Below, in pieces: positions 41,183-52,437 of a stretch of DNA of 64,000 nucleotides (position 1 is its first letter; every line of letters starts with the position of its first letter). The notes beneath the pieces are model-generated. The model did not search any database. It saw only the letters and a list, made by a program, of their open reading frames with translations, and was not told the DNA's origin. The DNA is from Scylla paramamosain (lineage: Eukaryota > Arthropoda > Malacostraca > Decapoda > Portunidae): assembly GCF_035594125.1 (NCBI RefSeq), contig NC_087163.1, positions 4,311,001 through 4,375,000 on the forward strand, written 5' to 3'. The position numbers were made by a program, and so were the translations under genes.

Positions 41183-43046
41183 GATGCCTCATTAAAATTC
41201 CATAACAACTCACGATAAGAAAAGACATTGACACAGAGGAAGGAAAAGGTCACAAAACATCAGTACAAGACTTTAAGCGCCTATCCACTGCTCTTCAACA
41301 CCTCTAACGCCTCTCGGAAGACTCCAACAGCGTCCTAAAACCCCCGGGATCGTCCTCAGCCTTCCTGGACACCACTTACTGCACCAAAGGCCAGCGTGAA
41401 TCCGTCTAAGCGAATCATAAACCGCTTTAGGTCCTTCTGCGCCGCGTCATAAGCGAGGCCCGGGAAGGGTAAGCTGGCCGTAACCTCACCTCAGTCTCGT
41501 TAACCACAGCGTTAAGCCCCGCCTGGAGGCCCTTAACTATATCCCGGGCTTCCAGTGAGCCTTTAAACCGCATTACCAGCTCGATTCCAGCCTTCGAACC
41601 CCATACTGCAAAGCCATAAACCATTAGAATCAATACTTTATGATACTGTATTTCATGGTTGGTGCGATCGTACACTGCATGCCACTGTTGCTGTACCTCC
41701 AGCATCGCGCCGCTTGCTCACACAGGCTGTGACAACAAGCAGGGGCGTGTATAATGTCACCTGTGGCGGCGCTGCTCACCTGTTGGTCATTTACTGAAGA
41801 AAACATCAACAAAAAACTACCGCATTGTGTTTATACAAGACTTTAGTTGCTCCGGTAAAATAGCGTCTTTGCTAATAATGCTACACACATATATCAAACG
41901 TACAACTTATGTATCTTTTCTTTGCACCGTAATTCTATCCTTGGTGTGAGCATGTGCAGGCCCCGCTCCCTCTCCCCACCCGGAGGAGACGAGCGAGGGG
42001 CGACGCCAGCTTCCCTCTCGCCCCGGGCTGTACGGCACGTCATTACTGCCCCTTGTATTCTTCTCCCCAGCCTGCACCTGGCCGCCTCCTCGCGCTCTAT
42101 AATCCTTACACTCACGGTAATGGCCAACCTACACCTGTGTTCTTCTTTTCTGGATACAGGAGAACTTGGTCTCTTCCTCGGGGTTCTCCGGGGAGGGCGG
42201 CAGGTAACGAGCTACACCTAGACTCAAAGGCCACCTGGTCGTTACATAAGACTGGGGGAATCACTTCACCTTCTTTTATTCCTCGTTAAAGAGTGAGTTT
42301 CTTTACGTGCCGACCTGTGACGCGGTTGTGGTGCACTGCCTGAGAAGTGACGCTCCGGCAGGGTACCAGTGAGCCCCGGCGCCCCTGCAAGAGTCCTTAA
42401 GGTTGTACTGTTTGGTGGACGTCTTAGAATGCTTTACGAGTTCATTGCTTCATATCAAAACATAATGCAAGATCATAACGTTATATTTCGAAATGGTTTT
42501 ATATGACCTATTCACCTCAGTTGACCGGCCATGTGTTCCCTTTGTTGCATCTCATTAAATCAATCAATCAGTCAATTTCAGCTGACGTCTTACTGTAGTG
42601 TGCCGCTGCGCCTCAAACTGTTGAATAACACTCACCGCGCCACCACGTGGACGCACACCTGTCACCGTCCCCTAAGCCTATTACTTCCTCGCAATACTTT
42701 CTCACCACCTCACCTGTAGCCTCTCTCCCGCAGCCGCTTCCTCATGACGCTGGAGGTCTCCGTGGCGTACACCTGGCGCACGCCGGGCTCCAGCACCTGG
42801 GTGACGTACCCATCCCCGGCGCCGAGATCCAGTAGTTTATCTCCCACCCATAACTCTCTTTCTGCTCCGCCCTCAGCAGCCTCCACATCGCCTTCACGGG
42901 ACAAGTGACCCTCGTGGCGCTCCTTCCCTTTGTCCTCAGCCTCAGTATAGTCCTCAGAGTCACTGGTGAAGCGGCGAGGAGGGGCGCCCAGCAGCAAGCG
43001 TGCCTGATCCTCCGACCACACAAACATGCGGCCACGGTTCAGTAGT
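33952..43046 (-). CDS. METTL9: METTL9, protein-histidine methyltransferase (last three exons)
   Basis: METTL9 (DREV) is a class I SAM-dependent enzyme that methylates histidine at N1 in HxH-type motifs of many proteins. Visible exons are 43046-42714, 35062-34875 and 34226-33952, with GT-AG ends and matching phases, giving 264 residues plus a split codon. LLDLGAGDG (visible residues 71-79) is SAM motif I. YATETSS follows. YDVVTCLNLLDRCD spans exon 2, then VALVLPFSPYVE. LPYLCEGD is in exon 3. All are hallmark METTL9 blocks. An acidic insert of about 45 residues sits between SEDQARLLL and ELWVGDK, absent from the vertebrate sequence as I know it. The C terminus extends about 20 acidic residues beyond VLVFRK. 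The N-terminal third was not found in the window; it must be encoded upstream of a first visible intron longer than about 20 kb. Confidence 0.92.
34646..34693. repeat. (GATA)n microsatellite
   Basis: Imperfect GATA tetranucleotide array in the METTL9 intron between the last two exons. Confidence 0.93.
36405..36450 (-). promoter_or_regulatory. Candidate recursive splice site in METTL9 intron
   Basis: On the minus strand a pyrimidine-rich tract (catttcctttgtttcctgct) runs into cgTTAG|GTAAGTA at 36418/36417. An acceptor directly abuts a perfect donor, the form of zero-length ratchet sites in long arthropod introns. Confidence 0.35.
37434..37488. repeat. (AC)n microsatellite
   Basis: About 54 bp of perfect AC dinucleotide. 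Confidence 0.97.
38141..38500. repeat. Degenerate tandem repeat, three units
   Basis: Three diverged units begin with tcctcacta at about 38141, 38269 and 38423. Each continues with a cAg-CACTc block, an agatgGaaGgaaaa block, ac-aaca-ctt and tcac-TCTC-gc. The open frame over this stretch (38238-38672, plus) is probably a by-product. Confidence 0.55.
38996..39201. mobile_element. piggyBac-like MITE, copy 1
   Basis: 206 bp from TTAA to TTAA. It is homologous along its length to 57587-57791. The left end ttaacactttcactgcg and right end gccaaagggttaa are slightly decayed versions of the 12-bp inverted termini of copy 2. It has no coding capacity. Confidence 0.8.
39561..39593. repeat. (TG)n microsatellite
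   Basis: About 32 bp of TG dinucleotide. Confidence 0.95.
39779..39864. repeat. (GA)n microsatellite
   Basis: About 85 bp of perfect GA dinucleotide. A short (AC)n lies at 39925-39946. Confidence 0.97.
40560..40810. promoter_or_regulatory. GC-rich island with CCAAT, GATA and homeobox-type motifs
   Basis: Single-copy segment without a gene or repeats. It holds ccaattag at 40674-40681, the inverted CCAAT box ctgattggcc near 40757, agataa at 40785-40790 and gatta at 40794-40798. It looks like an intronic enhancer of METTL9 or a neighbour. Function is inference from motif density. Confidence 0.3.
41111..41181. repeat. (CT)n microsatellite
   Basis: About 70 bp of perfect CT dinucleotide. Confidence 0.97.
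41490..41605 (-). other. Candidate cryptic or poison exon in METTL9 intron
   Basis: On the minus strand ggtttatggctttgcag precedes an open 116-nt stretch that ends GAG|GTGAGG. It reads WGSKAGIELVMRFKGSLEAR, then DIVKGLQAGLNAVVNETE. Flanking METTL9 exons join in phase 2 and the family sequence is continuous without it. Inclusion of 116 nt would shift the frame, so it is not a normal METTL9 coding exon. Confidence 0.25.
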
Positions 43047-43619
43047 CTGGAAGAAACACTCAAATCAAGAACAGGAAATACTGTATTACTCATACACAGT
43101 TAACATGCGAAATAGCAGTACGAATAACACTACGCGGAACTATAAAAGGATAACAAACATCAACCTGCGTAGTTCCTTTCCAACATATTTAATTACACAC
43201 CTCTACTACCCTCGTAATATTGGTAGAGTTTTGCTTTAATTAAAAGAGAAAAAAAATGTTGCACAAAACAGTTCGAAAGACAGGAGCGACCTTAAACGAG
43301 TGCAAACAATTGGGCAGAGGGAAAAGGGATCACAACCAGGGAGAGAAAAGTACCAGGAATAGCAGGTGGTGGAAGGGGAAACAACCATAAAGGATCTTCA
43401 ATGTGCCTGGCGTAACATGTGTCAGTGTTGTGCCTTTAATCATGGCGCCCGTCCAAGCGATCATTCAGCAACAGCGGGGTGAAACCATTGCGGCCCAACA
43501 CGAGTGGCTCCACCAGGACGCGGGAGTGATGCGCTGCGGCGAAATCCAACTAACGACGAGCAAGTGAGCAAATATTCCAGGCTGAGGTAGCGCCTCGTGG
43601 TGCATGGACCCTGAGTGCT

Positions 43620-43665
<46 letters not shown>
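43620..43665. repeat. (GA)n microsatellite
   Basis: About 45 bp of GA. It is followed at 43718-43768 by a (CCA)n array. Confidence 0.97.
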
Positions 43666-43667
<2 letters not shown>

Positions 43668-43717
43668 GAACGACGATACAACCACAACAACGAGAATGCT
43701 GACAGCAACAGCAATGA

Positions 43718-43768
43718 CAACCACCACCACCACCACCACTACCACCACCACCACCACCACCACCACCC
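43718..43768. repeat. (CCA)n microsatellite
   Basis: About 50 bp of CCA trinucleotide with one interruption (ctacca). Confidence 0.95.
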
Positions 43769-45135
43769 GCACTTTCTCTCCTCTCCCCCATCACCCTCGC
43801 CTCGCACCTCACCTTTACTCCTTCTCCCACTAAATAAAATCACAAAATAACCCCAAACGCAAGAAAAAGGCGGTCAAGAGAGAGTAAAAATAACACGCGA
43901 GGGAACAGAAGGGGCGTGGGGAGTAGTGAGGCGTCGGCGGACACAGGGAGTGGGAAAGAAGAGAGGCTGGGGGAGTGGGGGTGAGCAGGAGAGAGAAAGA
44001 GATAATGATAAATATGAAAATCAATCACTAGATCATCGGCAAACCCGCCATGTTGCTGGAGTGTGCTGCCACCTGCCGGCCGCCGCACCAACCCACCCGC
44101 CTCCTCCACCCCCCCCCACGTTGTCTTCCTCCAGGAGACGCAGAAGGAAGTCTTTCATTACGGAATCTCGGGGTCTGGCACAAAGTAATATCTATACTGA
44201 GCTTACCGCACCGCGCCCAGAAATCTCGACCACTCCGTTAGTATGAGAAACTCCACTTAGAGGCGTATTGTGCCTGCCACCGCCAAGGAAAACCTCGGGG
44301 ACCACGTTCTTAAGGGAGAGAAGAAGAAAAAAAAAAAAAAAAAAAAAAGAAAAAAAATAAATAAATAAAAAAAAAATCTCCGGCCATCAAAATGCAGCCG
44401 GGGCACAAAGAGGGAGCGGAGAGGTCGCTTAGCCCCCGGCACGGCACCTCTGTATCATTCCCTCAGTCCCTCAGCCACCACTCCCTCCCTTCCTTCTCGT
44501 CCGCCGCGACCCTGCTGCCTGCCTCCCCCCGGCTAACTGTCCTGCTGCTGTGGTACCGTGTGTGTGTACTACTCCCGTGCCTCCGCCCTGTTGGCTGCTC
44601 ATACATATGGACGAAATTATCGTACCAATAACCTAAGTAAGAATACCACGAAGCTTGAAATACCAGTTAAATATTGAGTTTTGACGCAAAATCACACTTA
44701 CTGATAAAGAAAAGAAGAATACACGAAGGAAAGAATACTAAAAAAAAAAAAAAAAGATAGAGGCGACTAACCACAAAGCAAGATGACCACTGATAAGGAC
44801 ACTGGCCACGACCACCACTTAAAACTGGCCATGCACACAACAAAGGATGGCCATCGTTAGTGTCCTTACAGAGGGAGAGGGAGAGAGAGAGAGAGGGAGA
44901 GCAGACGGAGAGGAACCGCTGGCCAAAGAAGAGGATATCATTCGTCTTCATTATCCTTAATTTTTACGGCCAAATTTAAGAGAGTAAGGTGGTGATGAAA
45001 TTGATGGAGGGAGGAGGAGGGGGAGGAGTGATAAAAGAGGGAGGGAGCAAAAAACAGACTGAAAGAAGAAAGGAAACGCCATAATTAATGACAGCGATGG
45101 AAATGACGTATTGGAGAAAGGAGGAAGATATGTGT

Positions 45136-45136
<1 letters not shown>

Positions 45137-45224
<88 letters not shown>
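45137..45224. repeat. (GA)n microsatellite
   Basis: About 86 bp of perfect GA. Confidence 0.97.
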
Positions 45225-45225
<1 letters not shown>

Positions 45226-45329
45226 CATTTCAGTGCGCAAGCTTCGAATAAGAGAAAAATAATGAATGTATGATATCCTCATGAAAATACGAAGACCACT
45301 TGTAATATGCAGATCTTTACACTCGATTG

Positions 45330-45402
45330 AAGAAGAAGAAGAAGAAGAAGAAGAAGAAGAAGAAGAAGAAGAAGAAGAAGAAGAAGAAGAAGAAGAAGAA
45401 GG
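45330..45402. repeat. (GAA)n microsatellite
   Basis: About 72 bp of perfect GAA trinucleotide. Confidence 0.97.
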
Positions 45403-45445
45403 AATAGTAGCCAGAGGTATACGGTACATCTTCATAACTCTTAGG

Positions 45446-45447
<2 letters not shown>

Positions 45448-45493
<46 letters not shown>
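45448..45493. repeat. (AC)n microsatellite
   Basis: About 45 bp of perfect AC. Confidence 0.97.
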
Positions 45494-45637
45494 GCACGTA
45501 CTACACAATATAAAAAAAAGAAAACCCTGTCTGTACACATTTTGTTTACTCTTTTCAAGAACTACGTATCACCCTCTTATTATTTATGGCTGAGGCAATA
45601 TTTTCAGGCAGTACACAGCATTGTTTTGTTTGGTGGA

Positions 45638-45671
45638 AGAGGAGGAGGAGGAGGAGGAGGAGGAGGAGGAG
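45638..45671. repeat. (GGA)n microsatellite
   Basis: About 33 bp of GGA. Confidence 0.95.
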
Positions 45672-45987
45672 ATGTACCGTACGGCAGGCAGCGCGGCAAC
45701 CACAACCTCCTTCCTTCTCTTCCTCCTCCTCTTCTCTCCCACCTCCAACCGCGTATCGTCATCAGAGGAGGAAAATACTAGAAGGTTTCATGCATGGGCG
45801 GGCGAGGGGATCACAACACACACCACCAAGATGCTCCGGCCTCCCGCCTAGCCCGGCTCACCTAACACAGTTGTCAAGGGAAGATAAAAGCATGCAGGGT
45901 TCCACTTCGGCGCCGCTATTTCTGCTGTTCTTTGATGTAAAAATTCTCGTGATATTGTGATCAACTCCGGGTTTGTTTTGGTAGATG

Positions 45988-45988
45988 C

Positions 45989-46077
<89 letters not shown>
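45988..46077. repeat. (GT)n microsatellite
   Basis: About 88 bp of perfect GT. Confidence 0.97.
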
Positions 46078-46079
<2 letters not shown>

Positions 46080-46238
46080 CTGTCTTTAATTTGGTGTTGA
46101 TTGTTGTAGGTGTGTCTTTGTTCGTGTGTTGGTGTTGTAGTATTGTGCTGTTGGTGTGAGTAATTCAGATGGATGGAAGGAGAGTAGGGATGAGATGTTT
46201 CTGGATAAGTGGGGTTTACATAAGTTGCTCTCAATAAT

Positions 46239-46244
46239 AATGAC

Positions 46245-46305
<61 letters not shown>

Positions 46306-46418
46306 GCAGCTAAGAGTAACAATAACATGAGTGATAATAATGATGAGATTTATAAGAACAATAAAATAACAAAAACAACAAAAACAAAAACAATAACAAT
46401 CATAATAATAATGGTAAT

Positions 46419-46489
<71 letters not shown>

Positions 46490-46491
46490 TA
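46239..46491. repeat. Two (AAT)n arrays with AAC-rich spacer
   Basis: Arrays at about 46239-46303 and 46420-46491. The region between and after them (to about 46610) is a patchwork of aac, aat and cca triplets. Confidence 0.95.
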
Positions 46492-47085
46492 ACACCAAAA
46501 TATCAACAATAATAAAAATAATAACGAGCCTACTACAATAATACCACCACCACCAACAACAACAATAACAACAACAACCACCACCAACACCACAACAACA
46601 ACAACAACAATTCACATCTTCTCTATCCCTCAAAATTTCCACAACTACAACACACGACCAACATTTCCATTCAACTCTTCCCCATTTTCCCTTCCCTGTT
46701 AATCCCTCCTCCCCCCGGTGCTTCCAGTCCTCCTCTTCTGGCATATCGTCGTATTTACTCACTCCTCTTACGCCCAATTTATTCTTCTCTTGACGACACG
46801 GCACGGGGACGGCTCTAAAAAAAAACCCTTTTATAGTTGCTTCCCTCTTGTTCACTCGCTTTTAATAACGAGTAACACCCTCCGTTTTCTTTCCATCCTC
46901 TCCTTGCCCGCCCTCCCCTTTCCCCAATAGCACTTAACTCTCATTTTATTTCGCCTTTCTTCCCTTCTTCTTCTTCTTCTTCTTCTTCATCTTCATCTTT
47001 TTCTCCTCCTTTCATTTTCTTTTCCTCTCTTCCCTTTCTCCTTTTTCGTGTCTCCTTCGTTATCTTGTTTTGTTTTGTTGTTTGT

Positions 47086-47090
<5 letters not shown>

Positions 47091-47163
<73 letters not shown>
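47091..47163. repeat. (CT)n microsatellite
   Basis: About 72 bp of CT within a wider pyrimidine-rich strand (46960-47690). Confidence 0.97.
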
Positions 47164-47167
<4 letters not shown>

Positions 47168-47638
47168 CGTCTCCTTTTCCTATACCTTTCAGCCCTTTCA
47201 TCTTTCGTCTCTATTATGCCTTGCTTCACTTTATATTTCTTCATTTCAGTCTTTGTTAACTCCATATGTCACTTATTTTCTTATTTTCAAGCAGCTTTTC
47301 CTTCTTTTCTGTTTATATTTTCCCATTTTCAAGTATCCGTTTATATGAGGTAAGGATTTTTGGCTTCAATTTAAGTATGTATTTTTTTTAAGTCTCTCTA
47401 TATATTTTTAAAACCTGCACGTATTTCTAAGACACATTTTTTTTTTTTTATGTCCTTGTCTCTATGTCTGTCTATCTGTTTTTTTTTTTTCTTTTGTAAG
47501 CATATAAACTGTAAGCTTTGTTCTCTGAGGGCTGGATGGTCTCTGTCTGTCTGTATCTCTGTCTGTCTATCTCTCGGTCTGTCTGTCTGCTTGCTTATCT
47601 TTGTCTTACTCTGTCTTTCTGCCTGTATCATTCTATCT

Positions 47639-47640
<2 letters not shown>

Positions 47641-47688
<48 letters not shown>

Positions 47689-47689
47689 A
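47641..47689. repeat. (CT)n microsatellite
   Basis: About 47 bp of CT, preceded by a degenerate (CTGT)n tract at 47538-47600. Confidence 0.95.
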
Positions 47690-48404
47690 GGTATCCCTCA
47701 CGCTGTCACCTGGTGCCCTCCTAATGACGGACCTTATTACCTGTACAAGGCACGTGAGACTCAAATTACGACACCTTGTCTCCCCTTAAGCCCCTCCTTC
47801 CCGCTCCCCGCCCGCTGTTATTTATAACCAGAAACACGTCCCACCCACCAAAAATTCCCCCATTTTCTCCGAAGGAATGAATAATTTACCTTGGGGGAAG
47901 ATCGTGCCTTGCCACCTTCCTTTCGTGTGTCGAAAATCCTCCTGGAAACAGATAGAAAACCCGCCCTTGTTGGTTTGGTGGCGTGGCATCTTTTCCCCCC
48001 GATAATGTTCCCCTTTTTTGACAACCTTTATCCAGTGGTATTCTGCAGGGGGCGGGGCGGGCGGCACCAGGTGGACGGCCCTCTTATGGTCGTTTACTGT
48101 AGGGGCAACAATGGCAGCTTCGACCTAAACGTCCCTTGTGGTGTTGCTTCCTCTTGCCGCGACGGGAAGGTGTTCGGACACTTTTCACCTGAGGCCCCGT
48201 GACACTTTACCTATTTTGTGTGTTTGTGCTTTGTGTACGTGTCTGTGTGCGCCGGGAAATGTGCACATGCCGTGAGTTACTGCCGCGGTGGTGGTGGCGG
48301 TGGTGGTGCTTCGGGTCTTATGTCAGTGGTGTGTTACTTGTTTGTGTTTTGTTTTCTGTGTAGCAACCGTCGTCTTTAGAGTGCTATTAACGCGGCTGCA
48401 TGTT

Positions 48405-48406
48405 GC

Positions 48407-48440
<34 letters not shown>

Positions 48441-48441
48441 C
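48405..48441. repeat. (TTG)n microsatellite
   Basis: Twelve TTG triplets, followed by (CGTT)n at 48440-48452. Confidence 0.95.
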
Positions 48442-48649
48442 GTTCGTTCGTTCGCGACTACTTTCCTCCTTCATCTCTCTCTTTGTCTGTAGTTAGTGAA
48501 GATTTGATATATATAAACAACCTATTTTGGATCTCGAGGTCTATTGCTGTTCGTCTTTCTTTGTATTCCGTTATAGTCTTCTTCGTCTTTTCTTCCTTTT
48601 CATGTTTCATACTTAAGTAGCTGATTCTTCACCTCTCCTCCCTCGGGCC

Positions 48650-49420
48650 ACTCCGGGGATTCACTCGCCAGCAGAAAAGATGGACGGCAAAGACAGAAGT
48701 ATCCCCATCAATACTCTGCCATACATAACTCTTCCATTCGTGCCGCGCCACACCTCCACCCGTCCCCTTATGCTCGTATATTACTCCACTGTCTTGTCTA
48801 GCGATGAAAGAAGCCGGTTTCTCATTCATATCCGTCTATCAATTACCTTTGCCTGAATCATCTGTCTGAATATAACATTTCAGTGTTATTTCCATTCTGC
48901 AACTCCATCTCTTAGGATCTTATTATGAAACATTTCTGCGCCGGATCTCCACTACATTCCAAAGGCTTTACTTAAGGTTACACGGGCTTTTTAATGGTGG
49001 TCTTGCGGCTCTAGTGGCAAATCAACAAGATTTCTACATTATTAACAGGGTAAACACTTGAAAACATGACTAATCATCCCTGCGGCCTCTCAAAATAGTC
49101 GAATGAAAAGAAAGCAGTTTATTCCCAAGGTCTTCGTTTCCATCGTTTCAATTACCCCCGTTGACCTGAACTGCGTGACCTTCAGATACCAAGTCAACAA
49201 GTAACTAAGTAGCACCATGGACTGCCTCGTGTACGCCTGGTGGGTTCTTGCAGCTTGCCTTATTCTCTGTAGTTCTTATGTTATTATTCACCAAGGTTGG
49301 CCCGCTCCTTTCAGCCCTGACCAGCTTCTGTAAATGGTCTTGGAGGTCGAGGTGCTCACTGTATCTAGCCCCGTAACCCTTATGTAGACTCCTTGGCGTG
49401 GGCACTCATTTTAAAAGAGA
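48650..49420. other. Single-copy stretch without recognised features
   Basis: No gene, repeat array or RNA recognised. Short open frames on the minus strand have no hallmark motifs. Confidence 0.4.
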
Positions 49421-50239
49421 GACAGACAGTAACGAGATAAAACTATTAAATCATGTATGTATTATGTCTCTAATCTAATCTAACCGAAAAAAAGTCTAAT
49501 TTATCTATTTGCTGACCAAGTCAATTAATCAGACAATCAATTAATCAGTCAATCTAATTTATCATTCTACTTCTTTATCTATTTATCAATCTACTTCTTT
49601 ATCTAGCATTCTAACCCATCTTTTTACCTATATATCTGTCTAACCATCTACCTATCTATCTAAATCTCAACTTATCTACCTATTTATCTATCCATCTACC
49701 TACACAATGACAACATACTTCCAACACCTGACTCAAACCGCTGGAAATAATAATTTGGCACGTATCAGACGGACTAAAAAGAGCAACAAAACACGTCAGT
49801 GAGACACTCGGCCCGTCCCACGCACTGAACGCGTAACAAGAAGCAGGACCGTGATGGCGAAGCGACCGTAATGAAGAGAACGTGGCGAAAGATGGCGGAC
49901 AAGAGCCTATTTTTCGGGATGAGCCGTGATAAAGAAGGAGGAGAAGGAGGAGGAGGGGGTGGTAGGAGGTAATGATTGTTGTGATGGTGGTTGAGGAATG
50001 TTGGTACCCCTGAAGAAGACGATGGGCATTGTTGCTTATGAAATCTACCTTCTCTGATGAAGAGGACGCAGCAGCAGCAGCAGGGAGAGGGAGAGGAAGG
50101 GAGGGGAGCGTGGAAAGGCTGGAGAAATGACGGAGGTGAGGAATAGAAAATGGACTTGGTGGATGTAGTACAAGAGGGAAATAAGGATGGAAGTGTTGGG
50201 AAGGATATACAATGAAATGAGAAATAAAGACAATACTAT

Positions 50240-50242
<3 letters not shown>

Positions 50243-50293
<51 letters not shown>
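50243..50293. repeat. (CT)n microsatellite
   Basis: About 50 bp of CT. Confidence 0.97.
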
Positions 50294-50294
<1 letters not shown>

Positions 50295-50552
50295 TCTGAC
50301 ACTGACAACAACCTTACGAATAACATCAGTATCTCGTTTCTTAAGAATTCCCCCACTTGGTAACGAGGACCCAGGCAGCACAGGGGACACAGCAGTGCCA
50401 CCACCACCACTGCGGCCACAGTGCTGCAACATGGGAGGCTTTTAAGAACAATCCATTCCTGGGCGAATTCCATCAACACTGGGATAAGAATTTAAGTATG
50501 AAAAGCAAAACTATTCTACGTCACGTCTCACAAGTGCACCTAACTTGACACA

Positions 50553-50553
50553 A

Positions 50554-50618
<65 letters not shown>

Positions 50619-50620
50619 GG
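50553..50620. repeat. (ACAG)n microsatellite
   Basis: About 17 perfect ACAG tetranucleotides. Confidence 0.97.
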
Positions 50621-50739
50621 CACACACAAAGAACAGCGTCAGCGTGGAGTATAGCGAAGAGCCAGGCGGCTTCCCTCAAGAACACGTCGTCTCCCCCTCA
50701 CAAATAGCGGAAGAAATAAAGGGAGACGAGGCATGATGG

Positions 50740-50960
50740 GTAACACAAAGCGCCATCTCTCTAAGTTATTCCGCGGCCGGCCACCAGGGGGCCTGCAAGA
50801 TGGCGGGGCGCGTCTCAATGCTGCATGTTTTACCGCCGTCACGAGCCCCTCGCCCGGAGCGGGACTGACAGCCCGTCACTTCGCGAAATGGCCAACTAAA
50901 CAAGGCTCCGTCTCCTCTTCCGCGCCGTGTCCAGGGAGCCCGCGACAAATACGGGCGGGA
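50740..50960. promoter_or_regulatory. CpG-rich island with CTCF-like and YY1-like sites
   Basis: ccaccagggggcctgc (50781-50796) matches the core of the CTCF motif. It abuts aagatggcgg (50797-50806), a YY1/Pho-type site. A second gccatc lies at 50752-50757. The island is GC-rich and lacks repeats. On the plus strand a 22-codon ORF starts in the YY1-like motif (MAGRVSMLHVLPPSR). It could be an insulator or a TSS. Inferred from motifs alone. Confidence 0.4.
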
Positions 50961-51014
50961 TATGTGTAAAATTTATGTATGAATGCCAGAGGAGGAGCAG
51001 GAGTAGGAGAAGCA

Positions 51015-51072
51015 GGAGGAGGAGGAGGAGGAGGAGGAGGAGGAGGAGGAGGAGGAGGAGGAGGAGGAGGAA
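51015..51072. repeat. (GGA)n microsatellite
   Basis: About 57 bp of GGA. Confidence 0.97.
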
Positions 51073-51295
51073 CCGGCTGGCTGGAGAGGGTCTTCTTCTA
51101 GTTCTACCTCCCTTCCGCTATCTCTCCTCCTCCTGCTCCTCCTCCTTCCCCAGGCCGCCCCCCTCCCTCTCACACACTCGCCTCCACAACAAAAAGGAAA
51201 TTCTCGCGTTCTCACAATTTCTCCGGTGAATATGTCCCCGAAATATAAATATATGTAAGCCAGGCAGGAGCGGTAGTGGGTGGGGGTTATCAGGG

Positions 51296-51394
51296 CCCTC
51301 CTCCTCCTCCTCCTCCTCCTCTTCTTCCTCCTCCTCCTCCTCCTCCTCCTCCTCCTCCTCCTCCTCCTCCTCCTCCTCCTCCTCCTCCTCCTCT
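51296..51394. repeat. (CCT)n microsatellite
   Basis: About 98 bp of CCT with one cttctt interruption. It is the complement type of the (GGA)n array 230 bp upstream. Confidence 0.97.
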
Positions 51395-51775
51395 TCCCGT
51401 CCAGATCTCACACCTGGTGGTCACTTTCTTCTCCCGAGGAAAAATCCCCATATGTAATATCAGACAACAGGAACAATACGAAGAGGAAGCAGAAGCAATA
51501 CACACACAGAGTTATGAGTGACTTATGTTAATAATTCCGATATGACGCCTCGTGTGAAAGGTGTACACTAGTAGTGGAAATAAATGTTTTGTGGTGTATA
51601 TTTTGTGCGCTTTTTTTTTTTTTTTAGATTGATGAGTGTTTTGTGGTCATTAATTTCAATAAAGCTTGTTCCGTCTATAGCTTATAATACTACTGCTACT
51701 ACTCCTACTCCTACTGCTGCTACTACTACTGCTACTATTACAAAGACGACTGCCGTCATCACTCCTACATGATAA

Positions 51776-51913
51776 AAGAAGAAGAAAAAGAAGAAGAAGA
51801 AGAAGAAGAAGAAGAAGAAGAAGAAGAAGAAGAAGAAGAAGAAGAAGAAGAAGAAGAAGAAGAAGAAGAAGAAGAAGAAGAAGAAGAAGAAGAAGAAGAA
51901 GAAGAAGAAGGTC

Positions 51914-51951
<38 letters not shown>

Positions 51952-51952
51952 A
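51776..51952. repeat. (GAA)n joined to (CAA)n
   Basis: About 133 bp of GAA passes directly into about 40 bp of CAA at 51913. Confidence 0.97.
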
Positions 51953-52354
51953 GAGAAGGAGAAAGAAGAACAAGAGGAAGGTGAAAAAGAAAGAATAAGA
52001 CGATGAAAAAAAAAAGACAAACAAGAGAAGCAACAGCAACACAAAACAGCAAGAAACCCAACATTCCTCACGCCCTCACGCCCTCATCATCCTCACCCTC
52101 ATCGCAGCGCCGCCAGGGTGAGTGGGTGCAATCATGAGTGTGGCGATAGTGACTCCTGGTGGGGGCGTCGCTTGGGACTCCCGTAGGGGCGGCGGCCTCC
52201 TCCCCCTACCCGCATCCCTTCGCCTTATTTATGTATGAGATCGTGCCTCCCCACTGTGATGCCCTTAATGCTTATGTTGTCTCCTGCCATCTGTACGTCT
52301 ACTTACTTGATGTTCTTTTGTTTTTTTTTCTTCGCTTCCATCCTTTTTCCTTGG

Positions 52355-52360
<6 letters not shown>

Positions 52361-52434
<74 letters not shown>
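52361..52434. repeat. (CT)n microsatellite
   Basis: About 73 bp of CT. Confidence 0.97.

Positions 52435-52437
<3 letters not shown>

Larger units (their letters stand above)
35063..42713 (-). other. METTL9 internal intron (7.65 kb)
   Basis: Rich in microsatellites: (AC)n 37434-37488, (TG)n 39561-39593, (GA)n 39779-39864 and (CT)n 41111-41181. It also carries a piggyBac-like MITE, a degenerate tandem repeat at 38141-38500, GC-rich islands near 36610-36800, 40560-40810 and 41280-41640, and a candidate recursive splice site at 36417/36418. Confidence 0.75.

Noticed and set aside
43049..43093. ATG at 43093 as the METTL9 start (MSNTVFPVLDLSVSS)
   Set aside because: A strong acceptor (gtgtttcttccag) lies between it and the conserved LLNRGRMF, and the family has a longer N terminus encoded upstream.
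47892..47955. Minus-strand acceptor/donor pair reading EDFRHTKGRWQGTIFPQ
   Set aside because: Weak GTAAAT donor, no METTL9 similarity, and pyrimidine-rich surroundings that create chance acceptors.
49205..49405. Minus-strand 66-codon frame as a gene fragment
   Set aside because: No recognised domain, no splice signals, length expected by chance in this base composition.
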